NCBI RefSeq assembly: GCF_000372725.1
Contig: NW_005199601.1
Span: forward strand, 230,109 to 294,108
DNA length: 64,000 nucleotides
Source of the DNA: Emiliania huxleyi CCMP1516
Lineage: Eukaryota > Haptophyta > Isochrysidales > Noelaerhabdaceae
Direction: 5' to 3'
How positions within the stretch are numbered: the stretch's first letter is position 1; the number at the start of each line of letters is the position of its first letter. Below, in pieces: positions 32,077 to 42,273 of this stretch. The notes beneath the pieces were generated by a model. The model had not been told where the DNA came from. It saw nothing but the letters and a program-made list of their open reading frames with translations, and did no database searches. The position numbers and the translations under genes were made by a program.

Positions 32077-35000
32077 ATGCTCAAACTCGAGTTCGTGCCG
32101 GCCGCCGGTGACAAGCTCTTGCTCAAGCTCTCTCCTCCGCCGCCGCTTGCTGACAAGCAGGTGTGCGTTAATTTGCAGTGGCTGAGGGAGTTGGTATGCA
32201 CACGCGCACCGCTGCAACGCACGCGACGCTGCGCCTTCGCTGCAAGACTATCCTCTCGCGTTCTGTGGCTGACAGGCGTCTCTGGCGGACAACACGACTG
32301 TCATCGACTCTGGTGGCGGAGGCAACGCCGTCGGCATCCCCTCCGAGCCCGTCTCGCTCAAGGATGGCATCGATACCGGCACCGGCGGCACCGGCACCGC
32401 CAGCACCGGCACCGGCAACGGCCCGCCCGAGGGCGAGCCCGGCCCGCTCAAGGACGGCATTGACGCGGGCGGCGGCAACGTCGCGGGCGAGTTGTCGCCG
32501 ATAAAGTCCTTCGCGAAGGTCGGAATCGTGCCGGCTGACGACGGCCGCATCACGCTCGTCATCTCCGCGTCGGTGTCGCATTCGCTCCTCGGAGCCAAGG
32601 TGCGCGTGCGCACGCCAGGGTCGTGATCATCCCTCTCCCGTCTCCGAAAGCTTGCGCGTACTCTCCCTCGCCCACAGGCGTGCGGCGTCAAGAACGTCAA
32701 CATCTCCGTGGCAAAGTCTGGCCCGGACGGCGTCCTCAAGAAGGAAACGGCCGCGGAAAAGGCGCCCGCCGCGGGCGCGGTCGACTCGGACAAGGCCAAG
32801 GCCATGTTCGCCGCCCACGGGCCGAGCCCCGCTGTTTTCTGGTCCAAGTTTACGCGCCCGACCGGGCCACCGACGGCCCCCACCGGCGCCGTCAAGGGTG
32901 CCCTCAAGAAGGACATCCCTGCGGCAGAGTCTGGCGCGGAGGTCTCCTTTGACGAGACCGGCGTCATCAAGATCGACCCGGCGCTCAAGCCGGCCACCAA
33001 GGTCGCCACGGCCGTCAAGCCGGCGGAGGCCGGCGGCGCGCCGCTGCCGTCGTTCAAGGAGTTTCCGGAGGAGGAGCCCGCCCCGGCGGCGAGCGCCTGG
33101 CATTCTGCGCGCCGGCGTCTGCCGACCCACTCGCTGTGACCCCATCCCGCGTTCGACGCGTAGGGCGACGCCGACTGGAACGATTCGACCAAGGAGTTTC
33201 CAGAGGAGACGGCCGCCCCGGCGGTGAGCACCTCCCAGCACCCTTCTGTGCACACGCGGGTATTGCGGGGACACGCGAGTCCTTTAGGCGGGCACTTACA
33301 TTGACCCTGTGACCTCTCATCTGCCGCACGTCACGCGCGCAGGGCATCGACGAGTGGAAGACCCCCTCCCCGCTCCGCAAGATCGAGCGCAAGGGCGAGC
33401 CCAACCTGATCGACCGCTCCAAGAAGACCACCAAGAACCTCACCCCGATCGGCCGCGTCGACTCCAACGGGTTCGCGGCCCTGCTCGGAACGGACCTCGA
33501 CGAGGAAGACCTCGCTGACGTCGGCTCCGGCAACGCGTTCGACGACGAGGAAGACCTCGCTGGCGTCGGCTCCGGTGACGCGTCTGTCGGCGACGCCCCG
33601 CCGACGTCGACCACAAACTCGGTGCTCGCCGCCTGCATATGCGCGGGGCCTCCTTTCCCTGCTCGCCCCTCGCCGCTCACAGCCAGTCTCGCGCCCCTGT
33701 TCAGGGCGCGACGGCCAACCCCAAGACGAACACGATTACCACGCAGAAGGGCTCCGTCTCCGCCTTCGGCTGGCTCTCGTGGCCCAAGCTCTGCTGGCAC
33801 AACGTGCTCTGCACCGTCTTCATCTGCCTCATCGCGGCGAGTGCGAGCGGCGTGGCGTTCGCCTACTTCTCGCACGTCGGCTCTGACAGCCTTCTCCCTT
33901 CGATTGTCGTGCCCGACGCGACGGCGCTCCCGACTGAGCGTGGGCCGTTGTTTGCTCCATTCAACCCCACGCCGGTCGTACCCGAGCCGCCGGACGTGGT
34001 TGAAGACCCCGCCTGGCTCATCGCCACCTCCGGCTTCTGCTCGAACCTCAACGTTGTCATGAACGAGCGCGACGTCAAGGGCAAAATGACGGCTGGCGAC
34101 AGGGACGGGCACTTTGTCGCGGACATCTCGTTCAACTACTACCCGCAGACGGCGATCAAGTTCACTGACACTCCGTACCACATGGCGAATACCATCGAGG
34201 GCGACCAGACTGAGGCGGACGCCCTGGTGTCACCCGCGTGGGACCACAAGAACATCGCGCTGCTTGAGCCAACATCCTCGTGCAGCGCCGACGAGGAGGG
34301 CCGGAGCAACCAATCGTGGGCCATCTCCGTCTTCAAGGTGGAGGAGCACCGCGCCTGCAACGATGGTGAGACGGCGTGGTCTGGCCATCCATGCGTGCAC
34401 TACACCGGCTACGTCTCGGCGGAGTCGCCCAACTTTGTCAATGTCAACACGGAGCGATTCGTGTGCCAGCTGTTTGTCGACTCGGATGGGAGCTCCCCTC
34501 CACCCAAAGTGTCGTCGGGCCCGACGACGACTTCTGAAGATACTTGCGCACCAGACACGAGCGCCGCAGACACCAACACGATTTTGAAACATTCGAGCGA
34601 CATCATGCAGAAGCGCGAGATGCTCACCATCGACCAATTCCTTCGCGGATACACCTCCTCGAACGAAGATCTGCTCCACATCTCTGCCTACCAGTTCCAG
34701 CTTGGTGAGGACATCGACACGGGGGAAGGCGTCGTGGTCACCACGGAACCGACTGCCAATCTCTTTGATCGCGACAGAGTCGCCTCACTCCTCGGTGTGA
34801 GCACGTCATCCGCCTACAGTTCGACAAAGACGATTTCAGGCGACTCCATCGCAGAGTTCTCGAGCCAGTTCGCCGCTTCTGCTTCCGTCGGAGGATCAGC
34901 CTGGGGCGTGTCCGCGTCAGCATCAGCGTCATTCAGCTCGTCGTCCAGCGGCTCGAGCAAGATGTCTTACGCTCAGCTTCGCTCCATGCAGGTTGTTGGC

Positions 35001-36698
35001 GTGGTTACCGTGCACCCTGGCGGGGATCAGAGAGCCTACGACGCGGCTCTAGCTGCTAACACCCGCACCGAGCTTGAGGCAGTCCTCGATTCGACGAAGG
35101 CAGAGGAGTTCGTGAAGAAGTACGGCTTGTACTTTATCACGTCTGCAACCTACGGCGGGCTCTTCACCATGACCAAGTCTGCGGAGACCACTTCAGCGAC
35201 CTCGGCAGAGTCATTGTCGGCGGAGCTGTCGTTCTCATACGGGGTGGCGTCAGGTTCCGCCACGGCGTCGGATGACACAAGCAATTCTGACGAAAGCTCG
35301 AGCTCACAAGCGAAAGTGAAATGCTACGGCGGGGAGCTGGGGAAATGCTCCCTTGAAAATTACAGTGACTGGGCGGCAAGTGTGGTCGATCACCCTGACG
35401 TTGTGGACTACACGATCACACCTATCTACAAACTGATTGATCCCGGCGACACAAAGCGTCAGCTGCTTAAAGCAGCCTTCCACAGTGTGGAGGTGAAGCT
35501 TCTGGGCGGAATGCAAGCGCAATGGATCAAGGAAGATCGGGTGGCGTCTGCAAGCACAGTTGATCTGCAGACCGTTGTCATCAAGAGCGTGAGCAGCAAC
35601 AGGTTCTGCCGGCTCAACCGCAACGAAATTAGACAAATTGAGCGGCCTCGCGTTTGGAAGAAAATTATTGCGGACTACACCATAATATGCGACGGGAGCG
35701 CAAAGTACACCGGAAAGTACCTCCAGGATCGTTTCAGCAACCAGGAGACGCGCACCTCGTTCCTCGCGTTTGTCTTCTCCCTCGTGCCGAGCGAGAGAAG
35801 GGGGGAATTCACCTTGCAGGCGTGGGCGCTGAACGACCGCAGCACGTACGCTGACGGAACTACGCTCCCCAACCAGGAATTTGCCATACCCCACAAGTGC
35901 GGGATGGCGGACTCGTCGAGCGAAATCGTCTGCTCGCCCTCCGCGGACTCGTCGGGCAACCTTGTCGTCGAGGACATAACTGTCAAAATTCCTCGCCCGA
36001 TCACAGAAGCCACGGCGTTTCAAATCGAAAGCCAGGGAGCGGGGTTGTACACGCTCACTGCAGTCCGGGCGCAAGACTCTGCCTTCGGCGTCAGCGACCC
36101 GGGCCACCTTTGCGGAACAAACAGCAACTCGAGCATTGGATGCCCGGCTTTCGTGTCCACCAAGGAGGAGGCGGCCGGCTTCAACGCGCAATTTGTTATC
36201 GAGGTGCTAGGGCCCGGCCAAACTTTCGGGCGTGTCCAAAACACGAGACTTTACGTGGGCGATGTCATGCGTGCTGGCGGCCCTCCGTTGGTGATGGAAG
36301 GGAACAACAACCTCTTTTTCGTCGTGCTACCAGGGGGCGACCTTGTTTTTACGTCGTTGTCCACCGTGTCGTCCGCGACATTCGCAGTGCGTTGGGACAC
36401 AGCACCGGGCACGGCCACTGTAGAACTGTCCCAAGATGGAGCTGTGTTGTTCAAGGACGACAAGGGGAACGTCAAATACTACCTACCCTCGCTGGGTACA
36501 TGCAACGAGGGTCCGAGCTATATGGCAATTTCAGAATTTGGTCAGCTTCAGGGTTTTTTGTCAGTTTTTTGCAGCGATGTCACCAATGAGAAAGCCTGTC
36601 CAGGTGATTTGGACGCACTAAGCCGTTGCATCCTTGGCGGGGTGTGGAGCAAGGACTCTGTGAAACCCTGTCCCAGCGAAGGCTCATGCCCACCATGA
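32077..36698 (+). CDS. MACPF-domain (perforin-like) type II membrane protein
   Basis: Inferred exons 32077-32160, 32276-32599, 32678-33088, 33164-33223, 33343-33621 and 33705-36698 give about 1383 residues. An acidic, Lys/Glu-rich N-terminal region of about 400 residues (two DGID blocks, KEFPEE repeats) precedes one membrane segment (CTVFICLIAASASGVAFAYF, near 33810-33870). The large last exon then carries a MACPF domain: KKYGLYFITSATYGG at about 35115-35160 fits the signature Y-G-x-x-[FY]-x6-GG, with Ser/Ala-rich clusters on both sides (34850-34960 and 35180-35310) where MACPF proteins have their membrane-inserting helices. The rest is Cys-containing and beta-rich with no family I recognise. 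MACPF proteins form pores or act in recognition; whether this one is lytic is unknown. One intron is GC-AG. Confidence 0.8.
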
Positions 36699-36794
36699 CA
36701 GAAACGGACAGGAGAACCGGAAATGGGGGGCAAGAAACAATAGCGAACGACCCTGGTGAGCCAAACACTAGACCGGTGAAAGTCCGGCACAAGC

Positions 36795-36971
36795 GATGCG
36801 GCATACCGCGACCGCATAGTCATGCACCTGATGACGGCCGCCGGCGCCTCGGCGCCGGCCGACGCCGTGTTCAGGTTCACGGCTGGCGACGCGATGCAGA
36901 CCGAGGACGACGACGAGGACGCTGACCGCTCCGAGGATTATTCCGACGACGGGAGGGCGTCCGACTTGTAG
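36795..36971 (+). pseudogene. Orphan acidic C-terminal coding fragment
   Basis: A 58-residue frame reads AYRDRIVMHLMTAAG, FRFTAGDAMQTEDDDEDADR and SEDYSDDGRASDL-stop. The composition looks like the acidic C-terminal tail of a real protein, but a stop lies upstream in frame and no joined exon was found. It sits between the MACPF stop (36698) and a family A repeat (37022). It may be the leftover last exon of a gene broken by repeat insertion, or an alternative last exon. Confidence 0.3.
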
Positions 36972-37021
36972 CTGGCCTCACCCATATCTTACCCTCTGCC
37001 CCCCCCTCCTGCTACCCCCCA

Positions 37022-37285
37022 GGCTAGATGGTCACAGATAGCCCCACACAGCCCCTTACCCCTTCACCCTCGCCTCGCTGGTGTTTCTGAACACGTAGAC
37101 GACCACGCTGTGGGGGTTGTGTTATAGGAGTAGGAGTGGGGTGCAGGTTGCTCACCCACGGCACCGGGCCGGTGCTTGCACTTTGAATGCCGTGGGGCTC
37201 CTGCCCGTGTCCCGGGCGTGGAGATGCGAGGGTCGCCCCCCCTTGCCCCACCACTTTGTGTGTGTGGAGCCATTCAGGCAGGTAG
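37022..37285 (+). repeat. Dispersed repeat family A, copy 2 (long form)
   Basis: This copy has extra 5' sequence (CTAGATGG, CCCACACAGCCCCTTACCCC, TTCACCCTCGCCTCGCTG, TTTCTGAACACGTAG) shared with the copy at 38945, then the common core CTTGCACTTTGAATGCCGTG through GTGTGTGTGGAG. The tail is CAGGCAGGTAGGTAG instead of TTACC units. Confidence 0.9.
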
Positions 37286-38020
37286 GTAGCAAGCTGACTC
37301 CCTCTCGGCGTCGGCCTGGACACCAGCGCGGAGCTATGCCTCGTGCTGCCGTCAAGTCGGAATCGACTCGCGATCTTTGGCCCTCCAGAGGTACATACCC
37401 GGAGCCCCCCTCCAACCCACCCGCGCTAGGTCTCGGGCGGCGAAGGGGTCACACCCGACGACCTCGGGAACTAGCCGGGGCAGTCGGAGAAAGAAGGGGC
37501 AACTCCGTGCACTGACGGTCGGCCACCAGAAAACACGCCTGCGTGGATCGCGTCACACCAATCCTCGCTACCCAACGCGGCGAAAGGATATCCACCTCGA
37601 GAACCTCGACAACATACGGTACCCGGGTCATCTGGTAGTCAACCAAAGTCATCATCATCTCCACCCCCAACGGAATGAATAATCTAGATAGCGGCGTTCT
37701 GCAACAGCACCGCCTCCCCCCCCGGGGGCGAAGTGGAGGTTGACATGCTCCCACGGTGCCGACGCGGCGCCGGAGTGGCCGGCGCTGCTCGCCGCGACCA
37801 CGACGGCTACTCTGATGCTCCGGGCCGACCCGTCCTACCCGACGGTGGCACTCTTCCACGTCTCGCTCACGCTGAGAAAAATTCTGAAACGGCGTTTGCT
37901 GGCCTGGGTTGAAACTGAGTCGCGGCGGCGGCCAGCAAACGCGTCCGAGGCGTCCGACGACAAGCTGCGGGCAGAGGAGCCGCGGCGGCCCACCACCCTG
38001 CGGCCCACCACCCCGCGTCC
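37286..38020. other. Upstream region of the F-box gene; no certain exon
   Basis: Starts with a fragment of repeat family B (GGACACCAGCGCGGAGCTAT, 37309-37345). A frame at 37740-38020 (for example LRADPSYPTVALFHVSLTLR) might be a 5' exon of the F-box gene, but it is in a different frame and has no supported splice. Nothing else is seen. Confidence 0.4.
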
Positions 38021-38851
38021 ATGCTGCAGCGCTTGCTGTGGAGGGACGACGGCCGAGGATTGGCGGTGTCTGTCTGGCTACTGCGGGAGGAAGGCGGCGC
38101 AACTTCGGAGAGGTGGTGCCGGCAGTGGGTGAGGACGGCGTCCTGCCGCTTCGGAGGCGGCTGCCGGCACGCGCACGTGCTGACCCTCGCCAGCCACGGG
38201 CTCTCCCCGGGCCGCGGCGCGGCGATGCCGCCGCTGGAGCTATCACCCGACCCTGCAAGCCTCTCCGCCGACGAGCTGCGCCGCGTCGCCTTTATTGTTG
38301 GGCGCGGCGCGGTCGCCTTTGACTACGAGGATCCGCACGCGGCAAAGAGCTTCCTCGAGGCCGACGCCGCCACCCAGCTCGCGGCGGAGGAGGCCGCTGC
38401 CAGCCGCTGCGGAGAAGACGCCGCTCCCGCTGCCGCCGCCAACAGCCGGCCGTACGATGAATTCCCCCAGCTGCCCGACGAGCTGTGGACGGCTATTCTC
38501 GAACGGGTAGACGACGTGGAGGCGCTGCGTGCCGCGGCGAGCACGAACGCGCACCTCTCCGCCGCCGCCGCCAACCTCTGGGTCGCCATGGAGGCACGCT
38601 TGCTCTGCGGCGGCGGCGGTGGCGGCGGCGGCGGCGGTGGCAGGGCGGGCGAGGGTGGAGCTCCACGCGAGGGCGGCGAGGGCGGGATGGGGCTCAGGAA
38701 TGGCGGCGGAGGCGCTGGTGCAGTCGGCCTCTCCGCGCTCGCCAACCAGCCAGGCGGTGGCAGCGGCGAGCGGCTGGCCGCGGTGCGTCAGGCGGCGGCG
38801 GCGGCGACTCCGCGGCTGAGGACGGCGCCTCTCCACGGGCTGTGCGCGTGA
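38021..38851 (+). CDS. CCCH zinc-finger and F-box protein
   Basis: Seen: frame of 276 residues. CRQWVRTASCRFGGGCRHAH has the exact spacing C-x8-C-x5-C-x3-H of a CCCH zinc finger, typical of RNA-binding proteins. About 90 residues on, FPQLPDELWTAILERVDDVE followed by LRAAASTNAHLS and LWVAMEARLL fits an F-box, the Skp1-binding part of SCF ubiquitin ligases. A run of 11 Gly and an Ala-rich end follow. The combination suggests a ubiquitin ligase adaptor that binds RNA or RNA-binding partners (inference). The first in-frame ATG is at 38021, but sequence just before the zinc finger (LAVSVWLLREEGGATSERW) already looks coding, so a 5' exon may exist. The 3' end may also be spliced within the Gly/Ala-rich part. 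Confidence 0.65.
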   Translation: MLQRLLWRDDGRGLAVSVWLLREEGGATSERWCRQWVRTASCRFGGGCRHAHVLTLASHGLSPGRGAAMPPLELSPDPASLSADELRRVAFIVGRGAVAFDYEDPHAAKSFLEADAATQLAAEEAAASRCGEDAAPAAAANSRPYDEFPQLPDELWTAILERVDDVEALRAAASTNAHLSAAAANLWVAMEARLLCGGGGGGGGGGGRAGEGGAPREGGEGGMGLRNGGGGAGAVGLSALANQPGGGSGERLAAVRQAAAAATPRLRTAPLHGLCA

Positions 38852-38944
38852 ACAGGCGGCGCGCGGGAGGTGCTTTGCGAGCGAGGCGGCCCTCGGCCGC
38901 TGGCGGCGGGCGACGGCGGCGCCTCCGCTCACTCTCGACCCCCC

Positions 38945-39410
38945 AGGCTAGATGGAGTAGTCAGATGTAGATTCTGCCCCACACAGCCCCTTACCCCTTC
39001 ACCCTCGCCTCGCTGCTTGGTGTTTCTGAACACGTAGTCGTCCACGCTGTGGGGTTGTGTGTGGGTCCTGTGTCTGGGAGGGAGGGAGTGGGGTGCAGGT
39101 TGCTCACCCACGGCACCGGGCCGGTGCTTGCACTTTGAATGCCGTGGGGCTCCTGCCCGTGTCCGGGCGTGGAGATGCGAGGGTCGCCCCCCCCTTGCCC
39201 CACCACTTTGTGTGTGTGGAGAAGTTTACCTTACCTTACCTTACACGATAGACTTCCGAGATTACCCGAGACGGCCCCGTAAGGTAAGGTAAGGTAGATT
39301 TCTCCACACACACAAAGTGGTGGGGCAAGGGGGGGCGACCCTCGCATCTCCGCACGCCCGGGACACGGGCAGGAGCCCCACGGCATTCAAAGTGCAAGAC
39401 CCGAGATTAC
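38945..39410. repeat. Dispersed repeat family A, copies 3 and 4, arranged as an inverted pair
   Basis: The long-form copy runs forward from 38945 to about 39245 and ends in TTACC units. After a 35-nt spacer (ACGATAGACTTCCGAG and ACCCGAGACGGCC) a second copy runs in reverse from about 39279 to 39405, starting GGTAAGGTAAGGTAG and ending CATTCAAAGTGCAAG. The roughly 120-bp arms are close to identical and could fold into a long hairpin. Confidence 0.9.
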
Positions 39411-39660
39411 TCGAGACGTATACCCGGATTACTCAAGAGCGAGCGCGAGCGAGTGCGAGTGAGAGAGAGAGAGAGACTCACAAAAGACAAAACTCTGAGA
39501 GATAGTGAGAGACAGAGACAGAGACAGGGAGCTCAGTACGCACGTCACAACGACCTTAGTGCAGAGGCCTAGGAGGCGTGGCACATCCGTGCGCAGCAGC
39601 CTCGGAGGCGCGGTCCACTCCACTGACAGTGACACTCCACACTCCGAAGAACCCGCTTGA

Positions 39661-40635
39661 TCAGAGCGCGTCCGGGTGCCGCAGCAGCACGCTGCAGCAG
39701 AGCGCGTAGTGCGCCGCCACTCCGACGAGCACGCAGAGGTGCCACAGCTCGTGGAAGCTGAAGACGGGCGGCCAGAGCCGCGGCGAGGCGGTGGCGTAGC
39801 ACTGCGACCCGACGAGGTACGAGGTTGCGCCCATCACCCCCAGGCCCTGCTCGAGCGGCGTGAACTGCGAGTAGACGCTGCGGTACCTGCGCGGGAGGGA
39901 GGGGGCGGGCCGGGCGGTGAAGGGGAGCGGGGCGGGCGGGGACGGGGGACGGGAGGTAGAACGGGAGGCGGCGCACCAGAGAGTCGACGTGGTGACGGGC
40001 ACGAGCTGAACGAGGCCCATGGCGCAGTACACGGCGGTGCGTAGGTGGCGGCCTAAAGGGGCGTGGCTCTTCCAGGTGGGAAACCCGTCCTCGATCAGCG
40101 CAGTACGCGGCGGCGCGGCGTGGAGGCCGAGCTCTACTGGCGAGAAGACGAGCAGGCAGCCCGCCGCCGCACAGCCCGCCATGATCTGGACGACGAGCCA
40201 GGCGACGGGCGGCGGCAGCAGCGTGACGTAAAGCGGCGAACCAGCAAAGGCGATCTGCAGGTAGATCCCGCACAGGTCGAGATTCCCCGCAAACGTCTCG
40301 GCGGCCTCGCTCCTCCACGGGAAACGGTGGTAACAACCACTCGCGCCAAGCATCGCAGTGGCGCCAAAGCAAGCGAGCGCGGCGGCGGCCGCCGTCTCAG
40401 TAGTGGGGCAGAGGCTGATCAGGTAGCCGCTCCAGATCGGCGATGCCAGCGCCGGCAGTAGGTGCAGCCAACCGCGGAGCAGAGGCCGAGGCCGGCCGTG
40501 GCAGTAGAAGGGCGTGCCGTGCAGTCCGTCCACGTTGAGCCAGCGGTCCTCAGACGTTGCCACGGCCTCTCGACGCTGCCACGACGCGAGCCTCTCTCTC
40601 GCTATGGTCTGACGCAGACGCGGGGTTGTTGACAT
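39661..40635 (-). CDS. PAQR / HlyIII-family seven-helix membrane protein
   Basis: Seen: frame of 324 residues from the ATG at 40635. A 90-nt GT-AG intron (39976-39887, minus strand; GTGCGC donor, GCGCAG acceptor) lies in the frame without breaking it; removing it gives about 294 residues. The family's conserved blocks appear in order: SGCYHRFPW (Ser-x3-His), LDLCGIYLQIAFAGSPLY (the Asp-x-x-GIY block), and at the end FSFHELWHLCVLVGVAAHYA (His-x3-His with a third His), the metal ligands of PAQR proteins. Seven hydrophobic segments are visible. PAQR members include adiponectin and progestin receptors with zinc-dependent ceramidase-like activity; bacterial members are called hemolysin III, but the name does not mean this is a toxin. 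Ligand unknown. Confidence 0.85.
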   Translation of the reverse strand: MSTTPRLRQTIARERLASWQRREAVATSEDRWLNVDGLHGTPFYCHGRPRPLLRGWLHLLPALASPIWSGYLISLCPTTETAAAAALACFGATAMLGASGCYHRFPWRSEAAETFAGNLDLCGIYLQIAFAGSPLYVTLLPPPVAWLVVQIMAGCAAAGCLLVFSPVELGLHAAPPRTALIEDGFPTWKSHAPLGRHLRTAVYCAMGLVQLVPVTTSTLWCAASRSTSRPPSPPAPLPFTARPAPSLPRRYRSVYSQFTPLEQGLGVMGATSYLVGSQCYATASPRLWPPVFSFHELWHLCVLVGVAAHYALCCSVLLRHPDAL

Positions 40636-40683
40636 GAGGCGAGGTTGCCAGCGGCGGGTTGGATGTGTATCCGGGCGGCGATC

Positions 40684-40815
40684 GTCGGCGGCGCTGGCGG
40701 CGTATCGCTGGCGGCGTATCGCTGGCTGCGTATCGCTGGCGGCGTATCGCTGGCCGCGTATCGCTGGCGGCGTATCGCTGGCGGCGTATCGCTGGCGGCG
40801 TATCGCTGGCGGCTA
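40684..40815. repeat. 14-bp minisatellite upstream of the PAQR gene
   Basis: Nine or ten units of GGCGGCGTATCGCT with variants (CTGCGTATCG, CCGCGTATCG), starting 49 bp upstream of the PAQR start codon. It lies where the promoter or 5' UTR should be. Confidence 0.9.
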
Positions 40816-42273
40816 AGATAAAAAATAACGTGCGGGTCCTCAGCGGAGCTGGGAATAGGACCGCCGCGAGCGGCGTGGCGTGGAGCGGTTGTGCATCCCT
40901 CCGGGGGCCCCTCTGCGCCGGGGAGGCGATGTTGGAGCTAGGACGCAAGCGTCCGTCGCCTTTTTCAAACTCGGGGCCCACTCCGCTACGCTCCGACCCG
41001 AATTTGGAGGGCCTAAAAGTTTAAGGTATTGCTGCGCAAAAGGGGAAGACACTCCACGCACAAAGTACATGCATACTTCCTCTTAGGCGGACCCTCCCGA
41101 TGCCAGGACGCATCTAGTGCTAGTGTCGCTTTAGGAAATGCGGCGGCGAATGGCAAAGCACATAAAGAAAGTCGGGGTCGCAGAGAGCGTCGCGCAGCAG
41201 TTGAGCATGCTCGTGCGTTGTTTAGGACGCCACGCCAATTATCTGCGCGCCCATCTGTTGCCTGGCATCCCCTGCGAATTCGTCGCTCGTGATCAGCTCC
41301 GCTGCCGCTCGTAGCAACCAGTGCCGTGTCGAGATGAAGCTCCGCGACGACGCCCGTGGACTGCACGCGCAGGGAGAGGCGCACGAGCTCCCGCACGGCA
41401 AGCGACTTCTCGGCATGCGCCGCCTGACGCCTGTCGGCATCCCATTCTTGCAAGCAAGCCATTTCTACCGACCGCGTATTTGGTCGACGGGACGGACGTT
41501 TTGGTACGTTTTGGCACCAGCTGAAGGCTTGCGTCCGCAAAAGCCCGTTGCCAACCCCCTTTTTGCCGGAGTCTCGCGAATCAATTGGCCTCCGCTCGGG
41601 TGTGAACATATTCGCTGCGGTCAAAACAACTCTGAGGTCTCGGCGGATACACGCCGGCCAGGAGCGGGAGCGCCAGAGAGAACACAGAAGGCATGACAAG
41701 CAAAGGATCTCTCTAACGCCGCGGTCAAAAGAGACCGACGGACCTTGAATTTCGGCGGCGCCGAAATTCACACAAGACTGTGAACACACCCACAGGACGC
41801 CGAGAACAAGACAATAGGAAGGGAGTGTACTCAGGCAGTCAGGGACGGATGAGTCAGAACATACTAAGAGCACCTAAAGGAGCAAGGCATAGCTGTGAAG
41901 TGGTCTCTCCACTGACAGACCCCCTCGTGCATTGGCCTGAGGTGCCCATCCGATACTCGGGGGAGGCAGCGGCAGGTCATAGTGCAAACAAAGGAGAGAT
42001 GCACTGCCTCGCGTTATAGTCCTGGTAAGTACGGTCTGTAGGCTCCTCGGAGGCGGAGCAAGCCTCGGCATGTTACATGAAGCGCCCTTGCCAAAGGAAC
42101 GCAACACTGGGAGTGAGGAGCACGCCCAGCCCTTGTCTCTTGTGGCATCGTAAAGACCCAAAATTTAGGAACCTCGGCTCGAAATCGATAGAAAGAAATC
42201 CATATCGTTGGACAGGGGTACAACGAAATCGAGCGGCTGGGAATCTGGATGCCAAAGGTGCAGCGGAAAGAGA
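40816..42273. other. Intergenic, no convincing gene
   Basis: Long minus-strand frame 41873-41013 has no recognisable domain and uneven composition. A perfect hairpin lies at 41746-41770. The rest is plain. Confidence 0.45.
41746..41770. other. Perfect 11-bp-arm hairpin
   Basis: TGAATTTCGGC, loop GGC, then GCCGAAATTCA. There is no T-run after it, so it is not a bacterial-type terminator. Function unknown. Confidence 0.7.

Noticed and set aside
39661..40635. Reading the HlyIII-family gene as a hemolysin toxin
   Set aside because: The eukaryotic family members are PAQR receptors with conserved metal-binding His/Asp; the bacterial name is historical.
41746..41770. Hairpin as a transcription terminator
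   Set aside because: No T-run follows and the genome is eukaryotic; left as an unexplained hairpin.
41013..41873. 286-residue minus-strand frame
   Set aside because: No recognisable domain, scattered Cys/Arg content and no splice or repeat support; most likely chance.
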